Positions 46,524-53,717 of a stretch of DNA of 64,000 bases are shown here, piece by piece; positions within the stretch are counted from its first letter, which is position 1, and each line of letters starts with the position of its first letter. The notes below the pieces were generated by a model that was given only the letters and a program-made list of their open reading frames with translations, did no database searches and was not told the DNA's origin. This DNA comes from Halioglobus maricola (GTDB lineage: Bacteria; Pseudomonadota; Gammaproteobacteria; Pseudomonadales; Halieaceae), in contig NZ_CP036422.1 of assembly GCF_009388985.1 (NCBI RefSeq), forward strand, positions 2,990,501 through 3,054,500, read 5' to 3'. The translations under genes were made by a program, and so were the position numbers.

Positions 46524-48059
46524 ATGAAAAAACTGAGCTTGGTCGACAAGGGGTTCCTACTGAGTGAGAGCCGGGAGACCCCCATGCATGTGGGCGGGGT
46601 CAGCCTGTACACCTTGCCCGATGGCGCCAATGAAAGTGAATTCCTGCACGGCCTGGCGGCAAATATGCGCGACGCACAGACCCTGCTACCGCCCTTTGGT
46701 GATCGGCTTAAAACAGGCAGACTGGGCGTGCCAGGACCCACTTACTGGCAGCCGGACCCCGCTCTGGACATGGAGTATCACGTTCGCCACTCCGCCCTAC
46801 CCCGCCCAGGGCGCTATCGTGAATTGTTTACCCTGGTCTCGAGGCTACATGGCACGCTGCTGGACCGAAGCCGACCACTGTGGGAAATGCACCTGATCGA
46901 AGGTTTGCAGAACAGACAGTTTGCCGTTTATACCAAGACCCACCACGCCGCAGTCGATGGTGCTCGCTCTACGCACGTGGCCCGCAGCATGCTATCTGCA
47001 GACCCTTCCCACAGGCTCGAAGAGTCTCCGCTGTCGCTCAACACCTGGGAGAAGTACAAGGCCAACCTGTCTCTCGGCAAGCGCCCCGACTACAGCACCT
47101 CAGAAATGCGCGATGTAACAGACGTTCTTAAAGCCAGCCTGGACAGTGGGGCGAATATCTTCCACGCCGTTAAGGGCTTCGCCAACGCCTGGTCCGGCCG
47201 CAATGACAAACTGGCCTTGCCGCACCTGAACGTGCCGCGCACCCCGTTAAACAGCAACGTAGACGGCGCCCGACGTTTTGTCGCCCAGTCCTGGCCATTT
47301 GCGCGCATCAAGGCGGTCGCGAAAGCCTTCGACGGGACGTTTAACGATGCGGTCCTGGCCATGTGTGCAGGCGCGCTGCGACAGTACCTCCAGACCCACG
47401 CCGAGCTTCCACAAGAATCGCTCAAGGCCATGGTGCCAGTTTCAGTGCGTCAACCCGGAGACGTAGACTCCGGCAATGCGGTCGCGGCTATTTCCGCCGA
47501 TCTGGCAACCACCGTAGCCGACCCCGCCGAGCGATTTCGGCAGATACAATCATCAGTGCAGGCGGGCAAGGACTACTACGGTGAAATGTCTCCCAGTGAG
47601 CGGGAACTGTTTTTCATGATCATCCAGGCGCCAACAATGCTGCTGGTGCCGACAGGGCTGATTTCTCGCCTGCCCGCCTATAACGTCGCCATTTCAAATG
47701 TGCCCGGCATCAGGCAACCAATGTACTGGAACGGCGCTCGCATGGACGGCTCCTATCCATTGTCTATCGTCATGGATGGCATGGCACTGAATATCACCCT
47801 GGTTACTTACGACCAGAATGTAGATTTTGGCATCATCGCCTGCCGCCGCTCTCTGCCGCTTGTGCAACGCCTGATCGACTACATGGAAGAGGCATTGCAG
47901 GAATTGGAAGATGCGGCGGGAATACAGGCAAAAGTAACAAAGGTGGCGAAACAACGTCCCGCCGCAAAACGTAAATCCACTAGCGCGAACAAAGCCAAAC
48001 CTAAGCCCAAGGCTAAGCCTAAGAAGGTGCGAGGAAGATCAACGAAACCGAAACAGTAA
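46524..48059 (+). CDS. WS/DGAT acyltransferase with lysine-rich tail
   Basis: A 511-residue wax ester synthase/diacylglycerol acyltransferase. The catalytic motif is HHAAVDG at residues 140-146, and FNDAVLAMCAGALRQYL follows in the second half. Its last about 45 residues (465-511) form a tail of Lys, Pro, Ala and Arg (PKPKAKPKK) unlike the other copy at 13.9 kb and unlike typical family members. A basic tail could bind anionic membrane or storage-granule surfaces, or nucleic acid; that is speculative. Start ATG at 46524 with GAGGG (46515-46519) upstream. It is under the divergent promoter with site B. It may form esters from a product or alcohol of the pathway. Confidence 0.9.
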   Translation: MKKLSLVDKGFLLSESRETPMHVGGVSLYTLPDGANESEFLHGLAANMRDAQTLLPPFGDRLKTGRLGVPGPTYWQPDPALDMEYHVRHSALPRPGRYRELFTLVSRLHGTLLDRSRPLWEMHLIEGLQNRQFAVYTKTHHAAVDGARSTHVARSMLSADPSHRLEESPLSLNTWEKYKANLSLGKRPDYSTSEMRDVTDVLKASLDSGANIFHAVKGFANAWSGRNDKLALPHLNVPRTPLNSNVDGARRFVAQSWPFARIKAVAKAFDGTFNDAVLAMCAGALRQYLQTHAELPQESLKAMVPVSVRQPGDVDSGNAVAAISADLATTVADPAERFRQIQSSVQAGKDYYGEMSPSERELFFMIIQAPTMLLVPTGLISRLPAYNVAISNVPGIRQPMYWNGARMDGSYPLSIVMDGMALNITLVTYDQNVDFGIIACRRSLPLVQRLIDYMEEALQELEDAAGIQAKVTKVAKQRPAAKRKSTSANKAKPKPKAKPKKVRGRSTKPKQ

Positions 48060-48073
48060 AGGCACTCGGCGCC

Positions 48074-48694
48074 TTATTCGGCCGACGCGTCCGGTACCAT
48101 CCTCGGGTCGCCCGCAATCTGGCTCTTCAGCAAATTTTTAACAATGCTGCTACTGCTCTTCTTGCTCAGCCCCTGGTGATAGCGCAGCCTGTGCCACATT
48201 TCAAATGAGCTTATGGCGTATATAGCTTCACGTTGTTCACGAGGTGCAGCCTTGAGCTCAGGTAACCAATCATCCAGGTCCTTGCGTAAACCGCGTTGGT
48301 TGCGGGCGTAATTCTTGCGCAATATTTCGTAACGCCAGAGTAGAGCATGGGTACCCAAGACTATATTGCTGACACTTTCATAAGCATCGGCATGTCGGTC
48401 TACCGCATGATCAATTCGCTCAGCCAGCGTACCTTCCCTATCGCCGCCGAGGAAAAGCGCTTCGTAGGAACCGCGAATCTGATCGTCCGCAGCTTCAAAC
48501 AAGGTTTCCATATCCTCAAAGTGACGGAAAAAAGAGCGAATACCGACACCGGCACGATCGGATATCTGCTGGGCTGTAGGCACGAGCACGCCTTCTTCCT
48601 GCAAAGCCAACGCTGCCTCGACAATGGCGAGGCGGCTGCGTTCACTGCGAAGTCGACGCCCATCTACAACCTCGGCACCTGGATTCTTTGACAT
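48074..48694 (-). CDS. TetR-family transcriptional regulator
   Basis: A 206-residue TetR-type repressor. The N-terminal helix-turn-helix is PTAQQISDRAGVGIRSFFRHFEDMETLF (about 39-66), followed by an all-helical ligand-binding domain with a basic C-terminal part. It is convergent with the WS/DGAT gene and divergent from GST-4, and is the only TetR in the window. Because TetR proteins bind short palindromes, it is the leading candidate for the repeated TATGRCA-N7-TGYCATA sites at 28.0, 36.8, 46.4 and 51.0 kb. Its own promoter region holds a TAATGACATTA palindrome. The ligand would be a pathway intermediate. Confidence 0.92.
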   Translation of the reverse strand: MSKNPGAEVVDGRRLRSERSRLAIVEAALALQEEGVLVPTAQQISDRAGVGIRSFFRHFEDMETLFEAADDQIRGSYEALFLGGDREGTLAERIDHAVDRHADAYESVSNIVLGTHALLWRYEILRKNYARNQRGLRKDLDDWLPELKAAPREQREAIYAISSFEMWHRLRYHQGLSKKSSSSIVKNLLKSQIAGDPRMVPDASAE

Positions 48695-48725
48695 AGTGAT
48701 CTCGAATTAACTTCTATAACACTGA

Positions 48726-48738
48726 TATAATGACATTA
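48726..48738. promoter_or_regulatory. palindrome in the TetR/GST-4 divergent promoter (site E)
   Basis: TAATG-A-CATTA (48728-48738) is a perfect 5-nt inverted repeat, overlapping a TATAAT (48726-48731) that could be a -10 element. The 14-mer ATATAATGNCATTA here matches site A at 13 of 14 bases. The GRCAC-type arm spacing is not the same as in sites A-D, so this may be a variant or a different site. Confidence 0.45.
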
Positions 48739-48770
48739 ATTATGCAATAACACGTCGAGTTTTTCCAGCC

Positions 48771-49994
48771 ATGACGAATATAACATTCTGGGGCGTGACT
48801 GCATCCCCCTACCAATTGAAGATGCAATCACTGGCCGACTACGCTGAAGCGCCCTGGCAACGCCTACCGGACCAGGCAAACCCACCCCGCGCAATCGCGC
48901 TATTACTGCGGCTGAAACTGGCTCGCCAGCGTGGCGCTGTAAAGCGATTTCCGCAATACCAACCTGATCTGGACGAGTACCCCGAGGTGCCTTACTACAG
49001 CCTGGACGGCAGACAGTTCTACTACGATTCGACTGGGCTCGCGCTGCACCTTGATGCGATCCAGACATCGGAGAAAAACCTGCTACCTGCAGACGCAACC
49101 ACCCGATTCCTGTGCCGCTTGATAGACGATGCTTTCGATGAGTTCGGTCTCTACATGGTGCATCACAATCGCTGGATCACATCGGCACATACCAACGTAA
49201 TGGCCTCGATGACGACAGAGGAAATGCGCTCTCTACTGCCGCCCGTCATTCGCAATCGCATCACCAGCAATCTGGCACAGCGCCAGGTGCGCCGCTGTCC
49301 CTATCTATTCAGCGTGGCACCGGAAGATTACAGCTGCGATATATCAGCGGAATTGACACCGCCACCACGAATCGGCTTTCCCGCAACTCATGAATTGCTC
49401 GATAAGGCCTGGCGCCGTTATCTCGCTGCGATGGAGCACGTACTGGAGCAGCAGCCCTATCTGCTGGGAGAGCGCTTCACCCTGGCCGATGCCAGCGCCT
49501 ATGGGCAGCTGGGCATGAACCTGGTGGATGGCCGGGCCGCAGATATCATGCGCGAGCTGGCACCACAGACTTTCCAATGGTTAAACATGATCAGGAGCGG
49601 CCAGCATCGCGGAAGCACTGGCACAGTATGTTTCACAGACAGGCTGACACCGCTCTTACACGCTATCGCTGACACCCACCTGCCACTGATGCGACAGAAC
49701 GAAGCGGCGTATGAGAAAGCCTCAAGCAACGGACAACAACTGTTTAATGAGGCAGCCTTTGATCGGAACGAAGCCCTCTATGACGGCAGCCTGCTGGGGC
49801 TGCCATTTCGCTCCGTTATCAAGAGCTTCCAGGTATCCAGTTGGCGGGAGTTATGTGAACAATGGCTGGCGCTGAAGAACAGTGCACGCCAGGAGATAAA
49901 CACCGCGTTCCCTTTTCTGGACAGCGCAGCGTTTACGGTGAAAGGTGTCCACCGCGAGGTGGGCACCGCAAACGATCAGGCAGCGCTGGACTGA
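48771..49994 (+). CDS. long glutathione S-transferase-like protein (GST-4)
   Basis: A 407-residue GST-like protein, the longest of the four. The N-terminal part reads TFWGVTASPYQLKMQSL, with Ser-Pro-Tyr at the catalytic turn; an insertion follows, then FYYDSTGLALHLD as the glutathione-contact segment. The helical domain has QPYLLGERFTLADASAYGQLGMNL, the usual GST core motif. It continues with a C-terminal extension including LPFRSVIKSFQVSSWRELCEQW. It is divergently transcribed from tetR and overlaps the convergent nitronate monooxygenase by 19 nt. Glutathione dependence is expected from the fold only. Confidence 0.84.
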   Translation: MTNITFWGVTASPYQLKMQSLADYAEAPWQRLPDQANPPRAIALLLRLKLARQRGAVKRFPQYQPDLDEYPEVPYYSLDGRQFYYDSTGLALHLDAIQTSEKNLLPADATTRFLCRLIDDAFDEFGLYMVHHNRWITSAHTNVMASMTTEEMRSLLPPVIRNRITSNLAQRQVRRCPYLFSVAPEDYSCDISAELTPPPRIGFPATHELLDKAWRRYLAAMEHVLEQQPYLLGERFTLADASAYGQLGMNLVDGRAADIMRELAPQTFQWLNMIRSGQHRGSTGTVCFTDRLTPLLHAIADTHLPLMRQNEAAYEKASSNGQQLFNEAAFDRNEALYDGSLLGLPFRSVIKSFQVSSWRELCEQWLALKNSARQEINTAFPFLDSAAFTVKGVHREVGTANDQAALD

Positions 49995-50974
49995 CCTGAG
50001 GGCGCATCGGCAACGATTGAAGCGAGGCGGTCGCTAATAATCCGCTCAGCATCCGAGACGATATTTTTCACCAGCTCATCACAGCTGGGAATATCGTTTA
50101 TCAAGCCGCCACACATGCCGACGGTAACCATGCCCGCCTCGACATCTCCGGTACTCCAGGCTTTCTCCTGGTTGGCACCGGAAACGAGGTGGTGCACCTG
50201 TCCGAAATCACCACCAGCAGCTTCAATGGCAGCCACCTCGTCAGCGATCCCATTGCGATACACCCGCGCGGTATTCTTGTAGCTGCGGAAAATCAGGCGG
50301 GTCTGGTTCTCATCCATCTCCACGACTTTCTGTTTGATGCCCTCGTGTATTGGCGCTTCCTTGGTCACCAGGAAGCGAGTGCCCATATTGATGCCCTCGC
50401 AACCTAGCGCCAGAGCAGCAGCCAGGCCGCGGCCGTCAGCGATACCACCGGATGCCAATACGGGAATTTTGAGTGCCTGTGTGGCCGCAGGGAACAGCAC
50501 CAGGCCACCTACGTCCTGCTCACCCGGGTGACCAGCGCACTCGAACCCATCGATGCTGACAACGTCGACGCCGATGCGCTCGGCCTTCAGTGCGTGACGT
50601 ACTGCCACACACTTGTGAATCACTTTTATACCGGCCTCTTTAAAGCGATCCATAAAGGGCTCTGGGCTTCGACCGGCGGTTTCCACAATCTTGACGCCGC
50701 TCTTGATAATCACATCCACGTATTCGTCGTAGTCGATTTCGCTGGCAACCACTCCAACCGTGAGGTTCACGCCAAAAGGATTGTTAGTGAGCGAACGGCA
50801 ACGGGCGATCTCGGCTTCCAAACCCTCAGGCGTGGGCTGGGTCAAAGCGGTCATCACACCGAGGGCACCAGCATTGGAAGCCGCTGCCGCGAGATCAGCA
50901 GTACCAACACGCATCATCCCGCCACAAACAATGGGGGTTTCGATGCCCAAAAGCTCTGTAAGTCTTGTTTTCAT
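49976..50974 (-). CDS. nitronate monooxygenase-family FMN protein (second copy)
   Basis: A 332-residue FMN TIM-barrel protein like that at 25.9 kb. The N-terminal IETPIVCGGMMRVGTAD, the SNAGALGVMTAL loop, DVVSIDGFECAGHPGEQD (with the conserved His-Pro-Gly) and PVLASGGIADGRGLAAALALGCEGINMGTRF are all as in nitronate monooxygenases. It may oxidise a nitro compound or act on a conjugated acyl intermediate. Its upstream region holds site D (51028-51048), linking it to the shared regulon. It converges on GST-4. Confidence 0.9.
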   Translation of the reverse strand: MKTRLTELLGIETPIVCGGMMRVGTADLAAAASNAGALGVMTALTQPTPEGLEAEIARCRSLTNNPFGVNLTVGVVASEIDYDEYVDVIIKSGVKIVETAGRSPEPFMDRFKEAGIKVIHKCVAVRHALKAERIGVDVVSIDGFECAGHPGEQDVGGLVLFPAATQALKIPVLASGGIADGRGLAAALALGCEGINMGTRFLVTKEAPIHEGIKQKVVEMDENQTRLIFRSYKNTARVYRNGIADEVAAIEAAGGDFGQVHHLVSGANQEKAWSTGDVEAGMVTVGMCGGLINDIPSCDELVKNIVSDAERIISDRLASIVADAPSGQSSAA

Positions 50975-51027
50975 CCGATAAATCCTCGCCTGTGTATTAA
51001 GTCTGTGTATCGCGCAAGGATACCAAA

Positions 51028-51048
51028 TATGGCACCTACTATGCCAAT
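51028..51048. promoter_or_regulatory. shared inverted repeat upstream of the second nitronate monooxygenase (site D)
   Basis: TATGGCA-CCTACTA-TGCCAAT repeats the arms and 7-nt spacing of sites A-C, about 54 nt upstream of the 50974 start. On the plus strand it also happens to fit the TGGCAC-N5 spacing of a sigma-54 promoter, but no gene reads that way immediately downstream. The regulator is not known. Confidence 0.6.
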
Positions 51049-51236
51049 AATATTCATGTGCTGCGTTTACCCAAATTTACATCAGACGGACAATACTTTC
51101 CGCTGAGGTGCCGATTCCCCCAGAGTGCCTTCTCCTGTTTCTCCGGGGGTACGCCTCACAAGTGACCTAGTTGTGTTGCTCTGGTGTCTGCTGGAGTTTC
51201 TGGCCACGCCAAGCCTGCTGGATGACGTAATCACGA

Positions 51237-51665
51237 ATGGCTGCCCTGATACCCAAACCCCGTGTCAACCTCACCCGCTATCACGGCGTTTTGGCGCCAA
51301 ATCACCGCTGGCGCGGACTGGTCACGCCAGCCAAGCGTGGAAAAGGAGTCAAGTCTATTTCCAATGCGGAGATCCGCTCTACAGCGGAGCGACATGCGGC
51401 GATGACCTGGGCTCAAAGACTCAAGCGCGTATTCAATATAGACATCGAGGTCTGCGCCCGCTGCGGCGGATCTGTCAGAGTCATCGCTTGTATCGAGGAC
51501 CAAGACGTCATCGATAGAATTCTGGCTCATCTGCACGCGAAGGAACAGAACACCCCCACCCTGCCACACCTAGCACCGCCGACCAGAGCACCACCTGAGA
51601 CATTGGCTCTTTTCGTTGGGAAGGATTCCAGCACAACAGCACTGCACCAGCAAGGAAGCCAGTGA
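51237..51665 (+). pseudogene. C-terminal fragment of an IS91-family transposase
   Basis: The 142-residue frame begins PKPRVNLTRYHGVLAPNHRWRG and continues WAQRLKRVFNIDIEVCARCGG with a two-cysteine knuckle, then VRVIACIEDQDVIDRILAHL. These are the C-terminal landmarks of IS91/IS801-type Y2 transposases, which move by rolling-circle replication. The N-terminal zinc finger and catalytic tyrosines are absent, so the gene is truncated. It marks the left edge of the accessory region; an N-terminal fragment of the same family lies at 59.2 kb. Confidence 0.85.
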
Positions 51666-51696
51666 AAACCGCATGGCATGAGCTGTTGCGTGCTCT

Positions 51697-51712
51697 CGTT
51701 CAGGAATGAACG
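51697..51712. other. hairpin downstream of the transposase fragment
   Basis: CGTTCA-GGAA-TGAACG is a perfect 6-bp stem 32 nt after the transposase fragment stop. IS91-type elements have a terminal hairpin at the replication-origin end, so this could be a remnant of that end; without an intact copy for comparison this is weak. Confidence 0.35.
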
Positions 51713-51884
51713 GATATGAATGGCATGCTCAACGCCGCGAACAGAAATTTCAGGTCAATAGGCGGGAATTTCTCGAATTTCCATAGTTCAGCAAGTCCAG
51801 TCAACAGAGTCAGCGCGGAAATCTACTCTCAACAGGCCGTTAATATGCCCTATACTTCGGTCCTTCTGGTATTGTTCCTTGAGC

Positions 51885-51909
51885 GTCCGCTTTCGCCTAA
51901 TAAGAGACA
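51885..51909 (+). repeat. TCCGCTTT palindromic repeat, copy 1
   Basis: GTCCGCTTTCGCCTAATAAG and the following GAGACA resemble copy 6 at 55412 across the full unit. It lies between the transposase fragment and the first lipoprotein gene. First of eight copies in 51.9-57.1 kb. Confidence 0.7.
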
Positions 51910-51986
51910 CAATTAGATTATCAAATACTAGGGCAAATTAGAGAAACCGCCCGAAGGCGGTTTCAATGGGTTGTTATTCATGCAAT

Positions 51987-52604
51987 TTAGGAATCTCTAA
52001 CGTAGCAAGCGTCATCAAAGCAATCGACGTGGAGTTGCTCACCATCTCCGCATCCGAGCAACCAGGTCTCTTTGTCTTCTTCGACAGATAGTAGAGAAAC
52101 ATACTCTTCACACATCATTGCATTAGCAACTCCAGCTACTTGATCGCGATGCTTGGGGTCGAATTTCTTCGCTTCGGTTCGAGCGACCTGACGAGACTTT
52201 TGATCTTTACCTTTGATAATTTCCTCAGGTGAAAGCGCACTGATCGCGCAGTTCTTTTGTATCGATGTCTTCCGCAGTGCTTCGTACTCACCTTGAAGGT
52301 TCGCATATTCGGCAGCCTCAGGACCATCCCCTCCCTCGAGAGCGAATAGTGCTGGCCAAAAAAGGACTAGTCCTACGCCCATCTGCCAGTTGTCTGCCGT
52401 TCTCTCTCGCTTGAGCTGGTTATAGAGCGTCCGTGTACGCTGACCGACGTAGTCCATCTCTTCGGCGACCTGAGGGCAAGAAAACTGCTGGTATTTTGCC
52501 GTCGAGACATATGCCGCGCCGATTTTATCTGGATTTGAAGCGCAGCCCACTGTCAGCGTCAGTGCGCCTACTGTGACTGCCGCAAGCATATTTTTTGCCT
52601 TCAT
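51987..52604 (-). CDS. lipoprotein of unknown function
   Basis: A 205-residue protein with a signal peptide and a lipobox TVGC (about residues 18-21), so it is probably membrane-anchored on the periplasmic side. A hydrophobic central segment (MGVGLVLFWPALFALEGG, about 75-92) is followed by EYANLQGEYEALR, a pattern I have seen in small uncharacterised lipoproteins of gammaproteobacteria. Cys-containing segments near residues 117, 165 and 187-200 may form disulfides. A good AGGGAGA ribosome site precedes the ATG. Function unknown. Confidence 0.75.
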   Translation of the reverse strand: MKAKNMLAAVTVGALTLTVGCASNPDKIGAAYVSTAKYQQFSCPQVAEEMDYVGQRTRTLYNQLKRERTADNWQMGVGLVLFWPALFALEGGDGPEAAEYANLQGEYEALRKTSIQKNCAISALSPEEIIKGKDQKSRQVARTEAKKFDPKHRDQVAGVANAMMCEEYVSLLSVEEDKETWLLGCGDGEQLHVDCFDDACYVRDS

Positions 52605-52769
52605 AATTTATCTCCCTTCTAAGTAGCTGATGATTAGCCGAGCTACATCTTCGGCCAGTGACATCAATTTTGGAGATTTCTTTGAGCTTCCAATATGATC
52701 AAATCCGACAGTTGATTGATCGATTCCGCCACGCTGTAGACTCTCGATCTAGTTATCGATGGTCAAGAG

Positions 52770-52791
52770 TCCGCTTTGAGGTGAAAGCGGA
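52770..52791 (-). repeat. TCCGCTTT palindromic repeat, copy 2
   Basis: TCCGCTTT-GAGGTG-AAAGCGGA is a perfect 8-bp stem with a 6-nt loop. Read on the minus strand it matches the plus-strand copies. It lies in the 312-nt gap before the 52917 gene; nothing else was seen in that gap. Confidence 0.75.
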
Positions 52792-52916
52792 AGTATTTGC
52801 CGCTCACATCTAAGGCGGCCTGAAACGCCCGCAGGGGCTGTGGCCCTTTGACCGGCTGCTAACGACTCGGAAGGGAGATCGCTGTATCCTCACGGGACAT
52901 CAAAAAAAGTGCTGGG

Positions 52917-53414
52917 ATGCAAAGTATGAATCTACGACGTTTTGAATGGCTGGGAAGATTTTTCGCGGTGGCAGGTGTAATCCTCTCGCTTTGCTTGGTG
53001 GCATATGAAATGAAACTGGCCAGAGACGTTGCAATGGCTGACCTTTACCAGCAGCGTGTAGATATGGACCTGGCTGGATATCGGGAATTTTTTGATGGCG
53101 CAGAATACTTCGAAGCGCTAGTCCTCTATCATGACGGAGAAGAGCTATCCTTTAAGCAAGAATCGATGCTGCAGCTAGCCTACCTGATGACCCTTACTAG
53201 CATTGATTCTGCTTACTACCAGTGGGAGCTAGGACTGGTACCGGACGACGAATGGATTAGAAATCGCTCAGAAACTGCATTACAGCTCCAAGAGAATCCG
53301 CTTGCTATAAAAGCTTGGAACAACGGTGCAGGGTTTAGACAGGGCTTTGTTGACGAGATCGAATTGCTGGTTCCACAAATGCAAGATGAGCCAGAGACGT
53401 CTAAAAATAAATGA
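52917..53414 (+). CDS. small membrane-anchored protein of unknown function
   Basis: A 165-residue protein with one N-terminal membrane helix (about 11-30: WLGRFFAVAGVILSLCLVAY) and an acidic soluble part. The soluble part includes DLYQQRVDMDLAGYREFFDG, SAYYQWELGLVPDDEW and QMQDEPETSKNK. Small proteins of this layout are common in marine gammaproteobacterial accessory regions; I do not recognise a named family. It is flanked on both sides by copies of the TCCGCTTT repeat. Confidence 0.65.
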   Translation: MQSMNLRRFEWLGRFFAVAGVILSLCLVAYEMKLARDVAMADLYQQRVDMDLAGYREFFDGAEYFEALVLYHDGEELSFKQESMLQLAYLMTLTSIDSAYYQWELGLVPDDEWIRNRSETALQLQENPLAIKAWNNGAGFRQGFVDEIELLVPQMQDEPETSKNK

Positions 53415-53469
53415 CCGCGGTTGGCACATCGCTGTCGGTTATGAAGTCGAAAGCTGGCTGTAAATTTCG

Positions 53470-53491
53470 TCCGCTTTGAGGTGAAAGCCGA
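53470..53491 (-). repeat. TCCGCTTT palindromic repeat, copy 3
   Basis: TCCGCTTT-GAGGTG-AAAGCCGA, one change from copy 2, and followed by CATCTACC as in other copies. A C-rich stretch follows it (53498-53506). Confidence 0.7.
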
Positions 53492-53509
53492 CATCTACCC
53501 CCCCCCAGA

Positions 53510-53532
53510 TTCAAGGAGTCTGACCCCTTGAA
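53510..53532. other. short hairpin
   Basis: TTCAAGG-AGTCTGACC-CCTTGAA gives a perfect 7-bp stem with a 9-nt loop inside the 303-nt gap before the third sulfatase. It resembles REP-like hairpins; no U tract follows, so a terminator is not claimed. Confidence 0.4.
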
Positions 53533-53614
53533 CTCCGAGGAGTCTACGCAACCGAATCAAGCAATTTTGGTGAAAGAGGGCTTATCGGTCTCCTGACAAA
53601 ACAGGTCGTTTAGT

Positions 53615-53640
53615 GTCCGCTTTCGCCTACTTTGCGACCT
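53615..53640 (+). repeat. TCCGCTTT palindromic repeat, copy 4
   Basis: TGTCCGCTTTCGCCTACTTT followed by GCGACC; the first 15 bases match copies 1 and 8. It is one of two adjacent copies upstream of the third sulfatase. Confidence 0.65.
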
Positions 53641-53661
53641 TTGAGGTATGCTATGTTTAAT

Positions 53662-53689
53662 GTCCGCTTTCGGCCTCCAAGGTGGACAA
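53662..53689 (+). repeat. TCCGCTTT palindromic repeat, copy 5
   Basis: TGTCCGCTTTCGGCCTCCAA followed by GGTGGACA, with TGTCC (53662-53666) and GGACA (53685-53689) able to pair. It ends just before the sulfatase start region. Confidence 0.65.
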
Positions 53690-53717
53690 CAGATGTCCGC
53701 CAGCTAGAGATTATTTT

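Noticed and set aside
51028..51048. A sigma-54 promoter reading TGGCAC-N5-ATGC on the plus strand
   Set aside because: The spacing fits, but the same pattern recurs at three other sites without the invariant GC at -12, and no gene follows on the plus strand; a palindromic operator explains all four.
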